NCBI RefSeq assembly: GCF_034347405.1
Contig: NZ_CP133778.1
Coordinates: 2,976,001 to 3,040,000 of the forward strand
DNA from: Pseudomonas sp. CCC3.1
Lineage (GTDB): Bacteria; Pseudomonadota; Gammaproteobacteria; Pseudomonadales; Pseudomonadaceae
DNA: 64,000 bases
Reading direction: 5' to 3'
The position numbers and the translations under genes are program-made. Position 1 is the first letter of the stretch. Each line of letters starts with the position of its first letter. Under the pieces are notes generated by a model that was given only the letters and a program-made list of their open reading frames with translations, searched no databases and was not told where the DNA came from. Shown one piece after another: positions 20,123 through 29,134 of the stretch.

Positions 20123-20224
20123 TGTAGCCGCTGCCGAAGGCTGCGATGGGGTGCGCAGCGACCCTGCTTTTGAATCTAAAGCCAAGCGCCTGCGGACCTT
20201 CTCGCAGCCTGCGGCAGCGGTTAC
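20123..20224. repeat. REP/REPIN-like inverted pair (GTAGCCGCTGCCG type)
   Basis: TGTAGCCGCTGCCGAAGG at the left and its near reverse complement (CGCAGCCTGCGGCAGCGGTTA) at the right enclose about 60 bp. A single copy of the same unit recurs at 49662-49690. This is a dispersed extragenic palindrome typical of fluorescent pseudomonads. Confidence 0.7.
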
Positions 20225-20315
20225 GGGTTTTGGGCCAATTGCGCATCAGGTTTGACTCAAGACGCCGACTGTCCCAATCTTGCACTTCATCCGTACGCCT
20301 GTTTCTGGATATTGC

Positions 20316-21371
20316 ATGTCCCAGCCTCGCCGTTACCTCGCTGTCAGCCTGTTATCTGCACTCATCGCAGTCGGCCTTTGGTATTGGATGCGCCCTGCCC
20401 CGACCGTGACGCCCCCCGCCGTCAACCACAGCTATGCCAAATCCCTTGAACAAGCGCATAACGGCCTGCCTGGCGCCGCGCGGGTTCTGTACCAACAACT
20501 GGCGCGTACTGATCTGTCAGATATTCGCCGCGCCAGCCTGCATGCCGAATTGCCCAACTACCCCAGCCCACAAGCGCTGAAGCTGGCAGATGCAGATTTG
20601 CAAAATGCCTCGCCTCTCGTGCGCAAGGCGGCGATTCAGAGCATTGCGGGCTTGGTGCCCAACGCGCAACGCACGCTGTTGCTCGGCCCATTGCTCGAAG
20701 ACCCCGAACAAAGCGTGCGTTTTGCCGCCGCCAGCGCGCTGCTGGGTTTGTCCCCCGATGAGCAAGGCCTGTATTTCGGCCCATTGCAGCAAGTGGTCGA
20801 CGAGTACGAGCGCAACCTCAAGACCCAGCCCGACGACCCGCAAGCTCAAGGCCAGCTGGCGCGTTTGTATCTGCATGAAGGGCAACTGGACGAAGCGCAG
20901 GCGGCACTGGAGAAAGTCACGGCACTGGACCCGGAAAACCTCAAAGCCGTGGTCGCCCAAATTGACCTGCTGGACAAGCGCGGTAAAACCGACCAGGCAC
21001 GTGAACTCCTGGCCAGGCAGCTAGAAGCACACCCAGACTCTGCTTACTTGCAACATGCTTTAGGGATTTGGCTGCTCAACCACGGGCAAACGGAGTATGC
21101 ATTGCTGGGCCTGGCCAAGGCCGTTGAGCTGGAGCCGGAAAACAGCGAATACCGCTACAGACTGGCAATCGCTCTGCATGACCTTGAGCAATTGGAACCG
21201 GCGCAGCGTCAGCTAGAAGAGTTGCTGCAACGTCAGCCGGCCAATCGCAAAGCGCGTCTGTTACTGATCCGCTACTGGAAAGAAGCCGGGCAGCTACAAA
21301 ATGTACAAGTTCTGTTGGCTCAACTGGAGCAACAAAACCCGGATGACCCGGCGCTGCAACAAGGATTGTGA
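20316..21371 (+). CDS. HEAT-like/TPR repeat protein with N-terminal membrane anchor
   Basis: 351 residues from ATG 20316; a TTG 36 bases earlier is in frame but less likely. Residues 6-22 (YLAVSLLSALIAVGLWYW) form one membrane anchor or uncleaved signal, placing the rest in the periplasm. Residues about 60-160 hold HEAT-like helices (LVRKAAIQSIAGLVP, QSVRFAAASALLGLS). From about 180 to the end run TPR units (ARLYLHEGQLDEAQAALEKVTALDPENL, YLQHALGIWLLNHGQTEYALLGLAKAVELEPEN). Such proteins are scaffolds; no enzymatic motif is visible. It stands alone between a terminator and a REPIN. The specific partner is unknown. Confidence 0.75.
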   Translation: MSQPRRYLAVSLLSALIAVGLWYWMRPAPTVTPPAVNHSYAKSLEQAHNGLPGAARVLYQQLARTDLSDIRRASLHAELPNYPSPQALKLADADLQNASPLVRKAAIQSIAGLVPNAQRTLLLGPLLEDPEQSVRFAAASALLGLSPDEQGLYFGPLQQVVDEYERNLKTQPDDPQAQGQLARLYLHEGQLDEAQAALEKVTALDPENLKAVVAQIDLLDKRGKTDQARELLARQLEAHPDSAYLQHALGIWLLNHGQTEYALLGLAKAVELEPENSEYRYRLAIALHDLEQLEPAQRQLEELLQRQPANRKARLLLIRYWKEAGQLQNVQVLLAQLEQQNPDDPALQQGL

Positions 21372-21384
21372 CAAACCCTTCCCC

Positions 21385-21452
21385 TGTAGGAGCGAGCTTG
21401 CCTCGCGATCTTTTGATCTTTTAAAAGATCGCGAGGCAAGCTCGCTCCTACA
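21385..21452. repeat. REPIN (TGTAGGAGCGAGC palindrome)
   Basis: A near-perfect inverted repeat: TGTAGGAGCGAGCTTGCCTC on the left, its complement on the right, with GATCTTTTGATCTTTTAAAAGATC between. It sits between the convergent TPR gene and receiver gene and could also act as a bidirectional stem-loop. Confidence 0.85.
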
Positions 21453-21464
21453 TAACGATTGCTT

Positions 21465-21842
21465 TCACGCAAGCAGCTTCTGGATCTGCGCTTGCAAGGT
21501 ATCGAGGTCGAACGGTTTGGCCAGAATGGGGGCGGTGAGCGTAATAGGGCTGCCAGTGTCACGAATCTCTGCCGGGTAACCACTGATAAAAATCACTTTG
21601 AGATCGGGCCGTAGCTTCAAGGCGGGTTCGGCAATTTGAACCCCCGAAATGCCACCCGGTAGACGGAAGTCAGTGACCATAAGATCCAGGTGCGGCTTGC
21701 TCGCCAAAATTTCGAATGCCTGTTCACCATTTTCGGCCTGCAACACTCGATAGCCTTCCCCTGAAAGGTAGGCACTCAGGACCATCAGGATCGAGGGATC
21801 GTCTTCGACAATCAAAACAACATCTTGCGCATCTTCACTCAT
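21465..21842 (-). CDS. Single-domain response regulator
   Basis: 125 residues, entirely one receiver domain. Acidic pocket is VEDD (residues 12-15), phosphoacceptor D58 in LMVTDFRLPGG, conserved Ser/Thr region FISGYP, and lysine in LAKPFD. I chose ATG 21842 over one 21 bases upstream because TAAGG lies six bases before it. It is the last gene of the minus-strand signalling operon, 66 bp after the receiver-kinase, and probably takes phosphate from that kinase or from the large hybrid kinase. There is no output domain, so it works by protein contact or as a phosphate sink. Confidence 0.88.
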   Translation of the reverse strand: MSEDAQDVVLIVEDDPSILMVLSAYLSGEGYRVLQAENGEQAFEILASKPHLDLMVTDFRLPGGISGVQIAEPALKLRPDLKVIFISGYPAEIRDTGSPITLTAPILAKPFDLDTLQAQIQKLLA

Positions 21843-21908
21843 GGGAAACCTTAATCCGGACAATTGCTGCCAATACGACCGCGGCCAGGGTCATAGGTTG
21901 CGGCCTAT

Positions 21909-23105
21909 TTATGTCTTTTGTACCAGCGGCAGGTGAATGGTGAACAAGGCACCCTCGCCCAGTTCGCTCTGCACGGTAATTTTGCCACTGTGGGCAGCGA
22001 CAATCTGCTCCGAAATAAACAGCCCCAACCCGAGTCCCGCCACCACATGGCTACCGGAAACCCGCTCAAACTGCTGAAAAATCCGTTGCTGATTGTCTTG
22101 ACTGATCCCAATGCCCTGGTCGCGCACCGCCACCACGGCACAATCATTTTCGGTATAGACCGCAACATCAATCGGCTTTTTAGCACCATAACGCAAGGCA
22201 TTGGTCAGTAAGTTAGAAATGACCTGTTCAATCCTGAACTCATCCCACTGCCCGACCACTGGCTGATCGGCGCTGAAATTGACGCTCGATTGCGCAGCAC
22301 TGATTTGCGGAGAAAAAACCTCCAGCAGATTGGCAACAACTCGTGACAGATCAAACTCGCTTGGCCGAATCGACAGTTTGCCGGTGCGTATGCGCGACAC
22401 ATCGAGCATGTCTTCAATCAGACGAATCAGGCTTTGGATCTGACGTTCATCACGCTCAACCATGGCGTGCATCTTGTCCATGGTGAACGCCGCGTCGTTA
22501 TTGCGCGCCAGGTGCATCTTGCGCAATTGGGTTTCCAGAATCAGCCCGTTGAGCGGCGTTCGCACCTCATGCGAGACAATCGACATAAAGTCGTCACGCA
22601 TGCGCACGGCATGTTCAAGTTCAACCTGAGTCAGTTGCAGTTGGGCGAGCAAGGTTTCTTGCTCGCGGCGGCTTTGCTCCAGCGCTTCGACCTGCTGCTG
22701 CATGGCCTTGCTTTGCCGATACAGATCAACGAAGACATTGACCTTGCTTTTAACCGCGTGAATGTCGAGCGGCTTGTGCAAAAAGTCGACGGCGCCGCTC
22801 TCATAGCCCTTGAAGGCGTAGTTCATCTCGCGCCCTGCGGCGCTGACAAAGACGATCGGAATGTTCTTGGTGCGATCTGTCCCACGCATCAGCTCGGCCA
22901 GTTCAAAGCCGTTCATGCCCGGCATCTGCACGTCCAGAATGGCCATTGCGAACTCATGCTGGAGCAACAACGAAAGCGCCTCGTCCGCAGACAAGGCCTT
23001 ATACACCGTGCGATCTTCGCGTTTTATCAGCGCTTCGAGCGCCAATAAGTTTTCTGGCAGATCATCAACGATCAGCAGCTTGGCTTGAATATCACTTAGT
23101 TGCAT
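21909..23105 (-). CDS. Receiver-histidine kinase (REC-HisKA-HATPase)
   Basis: 398 residues with no membrane segment, so cytoplasmic. An N-terminal receiver (phosphoacceptor D58 in AILDVQMPGMNG) is joined by a coiled coil (about 130-165, Gln/Glu-rich) to a HisKA domain with H179 in VSHEVRTPLNG. The N box (NLLTNALRYG), G1 box (DQGIGIS) and G2 box (GLGLGLFIS) of the ATPase follow. A receiver in front of a kinase lets an upstream kinase gate this one. Its start overlaps the end of cheB by ten bases, so the two are coupled. It lies between cheB and the single receiver gene. Confidence 0.92.
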   Translation of the reverse strand: MQLSDIQAKLLIVDDLPENLLALEALIKREDRTVYKALSADEALSLLLQHEFAMAILDVQMPGMNGFELAELMRGTDRTKNIPIVFVSAAGREMNYAFKGYESGAVDFLHKPLDIHAVKSKVNVFVDLYRQSKAMQQQVEALEQSRREQETLLAQLQLTQVELEHAVRMRDDFMSIVSHEVRTPLNGLILETQLRKMHLARNNDAAFTMDKMHAMVERDERQIQSLIRLIEDMLDVSRIRTGKLSIRPSEFDLSRVVANLLEVFSPQISAAQSSVNFSADQPVVGQWDEFRIEQVISNLLTNALRYGAKKPIDVAVYTENDCAVVAVRDQGIGISQDNQQRIFQQFERVSGSHVVAGLGLGLFISEQIVAAHSGKITVQSELGEGALFTIHLPLVQKT

Positions 23106-23704
23106 TTGATTCTTTCCAGCTCAACTAGCAAACGGGCTATACCGCGCAAAGGAAGGATGCAGTCCGGCTGGAAGCGATCCAGCGCCGCTTGCGGCATGGT
23201 CGATACCAGTGCTTCGTCAGGGTCTTGAATGATGGTCAAACCGCCTTGCTGCTTGACCGTTTCCAGCCCCTGCGCACCATCCTGATTGGCACCCGTGAGT
23301 AAGACCGCAGCCAGTGCGTGTTGATACACGTCGGCTGCGGATTCAAAAAGGTAATCGATCGAGGGCCGCGAGTAATGCACCCTTTCCTCCCGACTCAGCG
23401 AAAAGCTGCGATCGTGCTCCACGGAAACATGGTAACCGGGAGCGGCAAAATACAAGGTGCCCGGCTCAATCGTCTCTTTGTCATCAACTTCTTTGACCGG
23501 TATCGGCAGGCGCCGGGCAAACACGGCGGCCAACTGGCTGCGACGCTCGTCCGGCAAGTGCAGAACCACAATAATTGGCAGCCGATAACCTGGCTTCAGA
23601 TCAGCGAAAATCGCCAGCAATGCCTCCACACCTCCCGCCGAAGCGCCTACAACAACAGCGTTCACGGGCCGCAAGACGGCGATTTCAAAGTCTTTGACTG
23701 TCAT
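23096..23704 (-). CDS. CheB-type methylesterase domain protein lacking a receiver
   Basis: 202 residues comprising only the CheB catalytic domain. The catalytic triad is visible: S22 in GASAGGVEALL, H49 in VVLHLPD and D142 in TGANQDGAQGL. Classical CheB (about 350 residues) has an N-terminal receiver that holds the esterase off; it is absent here, as in the CheB proteins of hybrid-kinase clusters. The substrate need not be a chemoreceptor, and none is encoded nearby. The start overlaps the cheR stop (ATGA), implying coupled synthesis of methylesterase and methyltransferase. Confidence 0.9.
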   Translation of the reverse strand: MTVKDFEIAVLRPVNAVVVGASAGGVEALLAIFADLKPGYRLPIIVVLHLPDERRSQLAAVFARRLPIPVKEVDDKETIEPGTLYFAAPGYHVSVEHDRSFSLSREERVHYSRPSIDYLFESAADVYQHALAAVLLTGANQDGAQGLETVKQQGGLTIIQDPDEALVSTMPQAALDRFQPDCILPLRGIARLLVELERIKCN

Positions 23705-24509
23705 AGCTTTCGATAGATCCGTTCTTGCTGGAGCAAAGGCGAAAACTGTTTGCTGTAATCCGAAAAATCCAGGGTTTCCTTACTGCCCAGCATCAGGAAA
23801 CCACGATGGCACAACGACTCATGGAATAGCCCAAACGCTCGGTTTTGCAGGGTTTTATTGAAATAAATCAAAACGTTACGACACGAAATCAAATGAGTCT
23901 CTGAAAACACGCTATCGGTTGCCAGGCTGTGATCGGCAAAGGTCACGTTTTCGCTCAGGCTCTTGTCAAAAATCGCGTAGTCATAAGCGGCCGTGTAGTA
24001 AACGAGCGCTGACCACCCGATTTCTGATAGTTGTGGGTGTAGGCGCGAATATTTTCCAGCGAAAAAATCCCCTGCTTGGCCTTTTCCAGCGAGCGCGGGT
24101 TGATGTCGGTGGCATAGATGATGCTGCGATCAAGCAACCCTTCTTCGCGCAGCAAAATGGCCATCGAGTACACCTCTTCGCCGGTGCTGCACCCGGCGAT
24201 CCAGATTTTCAGCGACGGGTAGGTCTTGAGAATCGGTACCACTTCCTGGCGAATCGCTAAAAAGTGCTCGGGGTCGCGAAACATCTCGCTCACCGGAATC
24301 GTCAGCAATTGCAACAGTTGCATAAAGGCCGTCGGGTCATGCAGCACCCGCTCTTGCAAGGCCGAAATGGTCTTGCAGTCGAATTGGCGCAAGGCATGCT
24401 GCACCCGGCGCTTGATCGAGGCGCCGGAGTAATCGCGAAAGTCATAGCTGTACTTGAGGTAGATCGCTTCGATCAGTAGCCGTAACTCGATGTCGGTGTT
24501 TCGTTGCAC
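23701..24509 (-). pseudogene. CheR-type methyltransferase, frameshifted
   Basis: A GTG start follows directly on the kinase stop codon (TAA-GTG). The first 160 residues are a normal CheR N-terminal and SAM-binding part (LLTIPVSEMFRDPEHF, IWIAGCSTGEEVYSMA, ATDINPRSLEKAKQGIFS). After GGQRSF, near 23998-24002, the frame breaks and runs into out-of-frame codons, stopping at 23955. The expected continuation YTAAYDYAIFDKSLSENVTF is present in another minus-strand frame and proceeds to ISCRNVLIYFNK and the stop at 23701. One small indel therefore separates two otherwise intact halves. This may be a recent inactivation, a sequencing error or, less likely, programmed frameshifting; I saw no slippery heptamer. 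Confidence 0.85.
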
Positions 24510-27500
24510 TTAGAGTCGTTCCATTTTCGGTAGCCAAACCCGGATCAGTGAGAACAGTCGATCCAGATCAATCGGTTTCGCCAGGTAATCATTCGAGCCC
24601 GCTTGCAAGCAGCGCTCCTGATCGTCCTTCATCGCCTTGGCCGTGACCGCAATAATCGGCAGCTTGCGCCAGCGCGGGTTCTTGCGAATTTCGACAGTGG
24701 CTTCGTAGCCGTCCATCTCGGGCATCATCACGTCCATTAACACCAGATCGATATCTGGGACTTCGTTCAAGCGTTCTATCGCTTCTCGCCCGTTTCGCCC
24801 AATGACCACAACCGCGCCTTTGTGCTCCAGCGCGCTGGTGAGTGCGAAAATGTTACGTACATCGTCATCCACCAACAGTATCTTGCGGCCCTCAAAGACT
24901 TTGTCGCGGCTGCGGGCGGTCTTGAGCATCGTTTGGCGCTCATGGGACAACTGAGATTCAACTTTGTGCAGAAATAATGTCACCTCGTCCAGCAAGCGCT
25001 CCGGCGAGCGCGCGCCCTTGATGATGATCGAGCGCGAATACTTGCGCAGCTCAGTCTCTTCATCGCGGGTCAGGTTGCGCCCGGTGTAGACGATGACCGG
25101 CGGGAACGAGCAAATGTCTTCGGTAGACATGCGCTTGAGCAAGTCGTTGCCCAGCATGTCGGGCAGTTTGAGGTCGATGATCATGCAGTCGTAAATAGTG
25201 CTGCGCAGCAGGTCCAGCGCCTCTTGCGCAAAGCCCACAGCCGTGATTTCGATGTCATCGTCGCCAATCAGGCGGGCAATGCTGTCGCGCTGCAAATCAT
25301 CGTCCTCGACCAGCAGGACACGTTTGACCTTCTGCGTGAGCTTGGCTTCCAGGCGCGCAAAGACGTCCTTGAGTTCTTCTCGGGTGGTCGGTTTGACCGC
25401 ATACCCGATGGCGCCCATGTGCATCGCGGCTTCAACACGGTCTTCCACCGAAATCACATGCACCGGGATATGCCGGGTCGGCGCCAGCGCCTTCAAGCGC
25501 TGTAACACCGTCAACCCGGAATGATCGGGCAGGCGCATGTCGAGCAAAATGGCATCGGGAATAAACTGCGCAGCCAGGCTGAAACCTTCATCCGCACCAT
25601 GGGCGACCAAGCAGTGATAACCCAGTTCATGGGCCAGATCGAAGAGGATGTGTGCAAAATTGGGCTCATCTTCAACCACCAAAATACAACGCGTGGTGAA
25701 CGGGGCTTTTTCCCGATCATCTGCAAAGCGCGGAATCTCCAGCGGGGCATCAGAGGGCAGCAATGCCAGCGGCTTGGCTGGCACAGCGTGGGTTGCCGCA
25801 CTGGCCGGTAGCGGTGCGTGCGGCTCGGCGTTTTCAACAAACTGCTCCGGCATGATCAGGGTAAAGATACTGCCCTGCCCCGGTTCACTGCTGACGCTGA
25901 TGGAACCCCCGAGCAAGGTCGCCAGGTCCCGCGAGATCGACAAGCCAAGCCCGGTGCCGCCATAACGGCGGTTGGTGGTGCCATCTGCCTGACGGAACGC
26001 TTCGAAAATACTGTCCTGTTGTTCCGGGGCAATGCCGATCCCGGAGTCGGCCACCGTGAACGCAATCGCATTTCCCGGATGGCGCGAAACCGTGAGACTT
26101 ACCCGACCTTTTTCAGTGAACTTGATCGCGTTGGACAGCAGATTTTTAAGCACCTGCTCCAAACGCTGGCTGTCGGTATAGATCAAGGATGGCGTGCCCG
26201 GTTGCACCTCGACCTGCAAATCCAGCGACTTATCGGTCGCCAGTGGCTGGAACAGACCGCGCAACCCGTCGATCATGCGCGCCACGCTGGTGTTCTCGGG
26301 GCGAACCTCAAGCTTGCCGGCTTCAACCTTGGAAATGTCCAGAATGTCGTTGATCAGGTTGAGCAAGTCGTTGCCCGCCGAGTAAATCGACTCGGCAAAC
26401 TTGACCTGCTCGCCTGTGAGGTTTTGTTGCGGATTTTCTGACAGCAGTTTGGCCAGAATCAATGAACTGTTCAGCGGCGTGCGCAGTTCATGAGACATAT
26501 TGGCCAGGAACTCAGACTTGTACTTGCTGGAACGCTGCAACTCATCAGCGCGCTCTTCAAGCTGCACCTGAACCTGATTGAGCTCGCTGTTCTTGCGGTT
26601 CATGGCATCGCGCTGATCTTCCAGCGCTTCATTGGTCTGCTCAAGCTCTGCCTGCTGCGCCTCAAGGCTGGTCTGCGACTCTTTAAGCACCCGCGACTGC
26701 TCTTCAAGCTCTTCGTTAGCCGTTTTGAGTTCTTCTTGCTGAACTTGCAGCTCTTCATTGAGTTGCTGCGTTTCGGCCAATACCTCTTGCAAACGCTGGC
26801 GATAACGCGCGGCCTCGATGGAGGTCCCGATGTTGTCGGCAATCAGCTCGAACAACTCGATATCACGGTCTTCAAGCGGCCTGAGAAAGCCCAGCTCGAT
26901 CACCCCGTTAACCCGATCATCGTCACTGGTCGGTATCACCAGCACGCTATGGGGGGTGCCTTCGCCCAACCCGGAGCTGACTTTAAAGAAGTAGTCCGAA
27001 GGCACATTGTCCAGACGAATCAGCTGATCTTGTTGAGCGGCTTGCCCGACAATGCCTTCGTTATCGTGGATCACCTCATTACGGGCTTCTTGTTCACGCG
27101 AAGCCCCATAACTGGCAATACGTCTTAGGCCGCCGTGGTCTTCACGGACATACACCGCAGCGACCACTGAGCCCAGGTACTGGGCGCAAAACTGCAAGAT
27201 ATTGCGACCCAGCATGTTGAGGGTCAGACGCCCGAGCACTTGCTCTGCAAGTTCTGTCTGCCCGTTGCGCAGCCATGCCTGGCGCTCCAGCCGTTGCGCC
27301 GCTTGCACCTGCAACTCGAAGTTATGCTGATAACTCTTTGAAAGGCTTATTAAATCCCGGCGCCCCACAAACGCCAAAAAGCCGCTCAAACCCAAGACAA
27401 AGAATAGATAAAGACCGACACATATAAACGTCGTGGTGCTGGCTTCTTTGTTGCGAGCAACCCGCAGTTGCTGCTCAAGTTGTATGAAGTCGGCATATTC

Positions 27501-27980
27501 CTGGCGAATCTGGTCAGTCAGGCTCTTGCCACGCCCGGACTGTACCGCTGCACGGTAATCGCCAGCCTGACGGCGCATATCGACCATCGCCTGGGCATAT
27601 GTCGCCCACTCGTTTTGCAAGGCTTCAATACGCTTGAGGCGATCAACCTGCTGCGGGTTATCAATGACCAGCTCTTGCAACCCCTGAAGCTGAGCGAGGA
27701 TCTGCGGCTTGGCCACCGCATACGGGTCCAGAAAATGCTCGTCGCCGGTGATCAGAAAACCGCGCATACCTGTTTCCAGATCAACCGTCAGCCTGACCGC
27801 TTCGTTGGTGTTGCTGATCACCCGATCACTGTGCTCAACCCACTTAATGACCGATAGCAAGTAACTGATCATGACCACAAACAACACGGCACTCAGCACA
27901 CCGACAGCCAAGGGCAAGCCAACGTTACGACTCAGTAGCTTGCGAAAACTTCGCTCATCGATGGATGCAGGTGCGTTCAT
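24510..27980 (-). CDS. Hybrid histidine kinase: CHASE3-GAF-coiled coil-HisKA-HATPase-three receivers
   Basis: 1,156 residues. TM1 about 22-44 and TM2 about 183-205 flank a periplasmic CHASE3 domain (ETGMRGFLITGDEHFLDPY). A cytoplasmic GAF domain covers about 240-390 and a long Glu/Gln coiled coil 395-485. The HisKA histidine is H497 (MSHELRTPLN), with ATPase boxes at about 610-710 (NLLSNAIKFT, DSGIGIAP, GGTGLGLSIS). Three receivers follow with phosphoacceptors D814, D936 and D1083. It is the first gene of the five-gene signalling operon. The stacked receivers suggest branching or an internal phosphate sink. The signal sensed is not evident. Confidence 0.93.
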   Translation of the reverse strand: MNAPASIDERSFRKLLSRNVGLPLAVGVLSAVLFVVMISYLLSVIKWVEHSDRVISNTNEAVRLTVDLETGMRGFLITGDEHFLDPYAVAKPQILAQLQGLQELVIDNPQQVDRLKRIEALQNEWATYAQAMVDMRRQAGDYRAAVQSGRGKSLTDQIRQEYADFIQLEQQLRVARNKEASTTTFICVGLYLFFVLGLSGFLAFVGRRDLISLSKSYQHNFELQVQAAQRLERQAWLRNGQTELAEQVLGRLTLNMLGRNILQFCAQYLGSVVAAVYVREDHGGLRRIASYGASREQEARNEVIHDNEGIVGQAAQQDQLIRLDNVPSDYFFKVSSGLGEGTPHSVLVIPTSDDDRVNGVIELGFLRPLEDRDIELFELIADNIGTSIEAARYRQRLQEVLAETQQLNEELQVQQEELKTANEELEEQSRVLKESQTSLEAQQAELEQTNEALEDQRDAMNRKNSELNQVQVQLEERADELQRSSKYKSEFLANMSHELRTPLNSSLILAKLLSENPQQNLTGEQVKFAESIYSAGNDLLNLINDILDISKVEAGKLEVRPENTSVARMIDGLRGLFQPLATDKSLDLQVEVQPGTPSLIYTDSQRLEQVLKNLLSNAIKFTEKGRVSLTVSRHPGNAIAFTVADSGIGIAPEQQDSIFEAFRQADGTTNRRYGGTGLGLSISRDLATLLGGSISVSSEPGQGSIFTLIMPEQFVENAEPHAPLPASAATHAVPAKPLALLPSDAPLEIPRFADDREKAPFTTRCILVVEDEPNFAHILFDLAHELGYHCLVAHGADEGFSLAAQFIPDAILLDMRLPDHSGLTVLQRLKALAPTRHIPVHVISVEDRVEAAMHMGAIGYAVKPTTREELKDVFARLEAKLTQKVKRVLLVEDDDLQRDSIARLIGDDDIEITAVGFAQEALDLLRSTIYDCMIIDLKLPDMLGNDLLKRMSTEDICSFPPVIVYTGRNLTRDEETELRKYSRSIIIKGARSPERLLDEVTLFLHKVESQLSHERQTMLKTARSRDKVFEGRKILLVDDDVRNIFALTSALEHKGAVVVIGRNGREAIERLNEVPDIDLVLMDVMMPEMDGYEATVEIRKNPRWRKLPIIAVTAKAMKDDQERCLQAGSNDYLAKPIDLDRLFSLIRVWLPKMERL

Positions 27981-28161
27981 ATTTCTGGCCTGTGGACGTC
28001 ATAAATGAGTGGAGTTTGAAGGAATCCAGCTAAATAGTTGTATTTTCTTGCATCAAATAAAGATTTTTCTTACAAAAATACGCACACAAAAGTAGTGCAA
28101 CGCTATCCTTACCCATTGGCGCAGGTGTTACTGGCCGCAGTTTTAAATTTTTAGCGAGAGC

Positions 28162-28554
28162 ATGATTATGTCCGCAACACCCTCCACCATCCTTGTGGTC
28201 GAAGACGATGACATTGTTCGTATGCTTATCGTTGACGTTCTGGAAGAGCTGGAGTTCAACGTGCTTGAAGCTGAAGGCAGCGAACGCGCACTGGAACTGC
28301 TTGAAGACAAGAGCCAGCGCATTGACCTGCTCATGACCGATGTCGGGTTGCCAGATATAGACGGCAAGGAATTGGCGAAAAAAGCCCGTGAGCTGCATCA
28401 ACATTTGCCCATTCTGTTTGCCAGCGGCTACGCCGATACCATGGTGATTCCTGATGGCATGGCGGTTATTGGTAAGCCCTTCTCTATTGATCAATTGCGC
28501 GAGAAGGTGAACAGCATGCTTGACCCGGCCCCATCCACCGTAGCCGTCAATTGA
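28162..28554 (+). CDS. Single-domain response regulator, divergent from the hybrid kinase
   Basis: 130 residues, one receiver domain: VEDDD acidic pocket (13-17), phosphoacceptor D60 in LLMTDVGLPDIDG, FASGYAD and the lysine of IGKPFS. It is transcribed away from the large hybrid kinase across a 181-bp shared intergenic region, so it probably belongs to the same pathway. Two in-frame ATGs (28162 and 28168) fit the GAGAG ribosome site; the first is used. There is no output domain. Confidence 0.88.
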   Translation: MIMSATPSTILVVEDDDIVRMLIVDVLEELEFNVLEAEGSERALELLEDKSQRIDLLMTDVGLPDIDGKELAKKARELHQHLPILFASGYADTMVIPDGMAVIGKPFSIDQLREKVNSMLDPAPSTVAVN

Positions 28555-28596
28555 CCTTGGGTTTAAAATGCCCATCGTCAATTCAGAGGCAAGGCT

Positions 28597-29058
28597 ATGC
28601 CCATTCGCGCCAACCACTGCGCCGTTGCGCCTGACTGCCGTCAATCTGCACGTCAATACCCAGCGCCACTGCTGGTGATTGGCTTGGGCTGTCGACAAGG
28701 CTCTAGCTGCGAAGACTTATTGGCTCTGATTACCCCTTCACTGGCGAGCGCCGGGCTTGCATTGAGCGATGTTCGCGCGGTGGCCAGCCTTGATATCAAG
28801 CGAAACGAGCCGGGATTGATTCAGTTAGCGGCCAGTCTAGGCATCCCGTTAGCGGTATTTCGCGCCGATGAACTTGCGGCCTATGAGCCCCGTCTCAGCC
28901 ATCGCTCAGCCATCGCATTTGAGCACTCGGGTTGCTGGGGCGTCGCCGAGAGTGTGGCATTGGCCCTCGCCGAACAACTGGGTAATGGACCTGCACGACT
29001 GCTGATCACACGACAAAAATCGTCAGTGGCGACCTTTGCATTGGCTTGCGGCGGGTAA
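28597..29058 (+). CDS. cobE: Cobalamin biosynthesis protein CobE (CbiG C-terminal type)
   Basis: 153 residues. The core LLVIGLGCRQGSSCEDLLALI and VASLDIKRNEPGLIQLAASLGIPLAVFRADELAAYEP are the CbiG-C/CobE signature. In the aerobic cobalamin pathway CobE is associated with cobM, whose gene follows 76 bp downstream in the same direction. The C-terminal CWGVAESVALALAE also fits. The first 22 residues before the core are an unusual extension; a later start is possible, but GAGG sits eight bases before this ATG. Function in P. aeruginosa-type pathways is accessory and poorly defined. Confidence 0.88.
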   Translation: MPIRANHCAVAPDCRQSARQYPAPLLVIGLGCRQGSSCEDLLALITPSLASAGLALSDVRAVASLDIKRNEPGLIQLAASLGIPLAVFRADELAAYEPRLSHRSAIAFEHSGCWGVAESVALALAEQLGNGPARLLITRQKSSVATFALACGG

Positions 29059-29134
29059 ATAACGCGATAATCCCTCGCTTCACTATGAGCGCTTTTCAAG
29101 AGACGCTCTATTTCGACCTTTTCCAGAGACTGCC

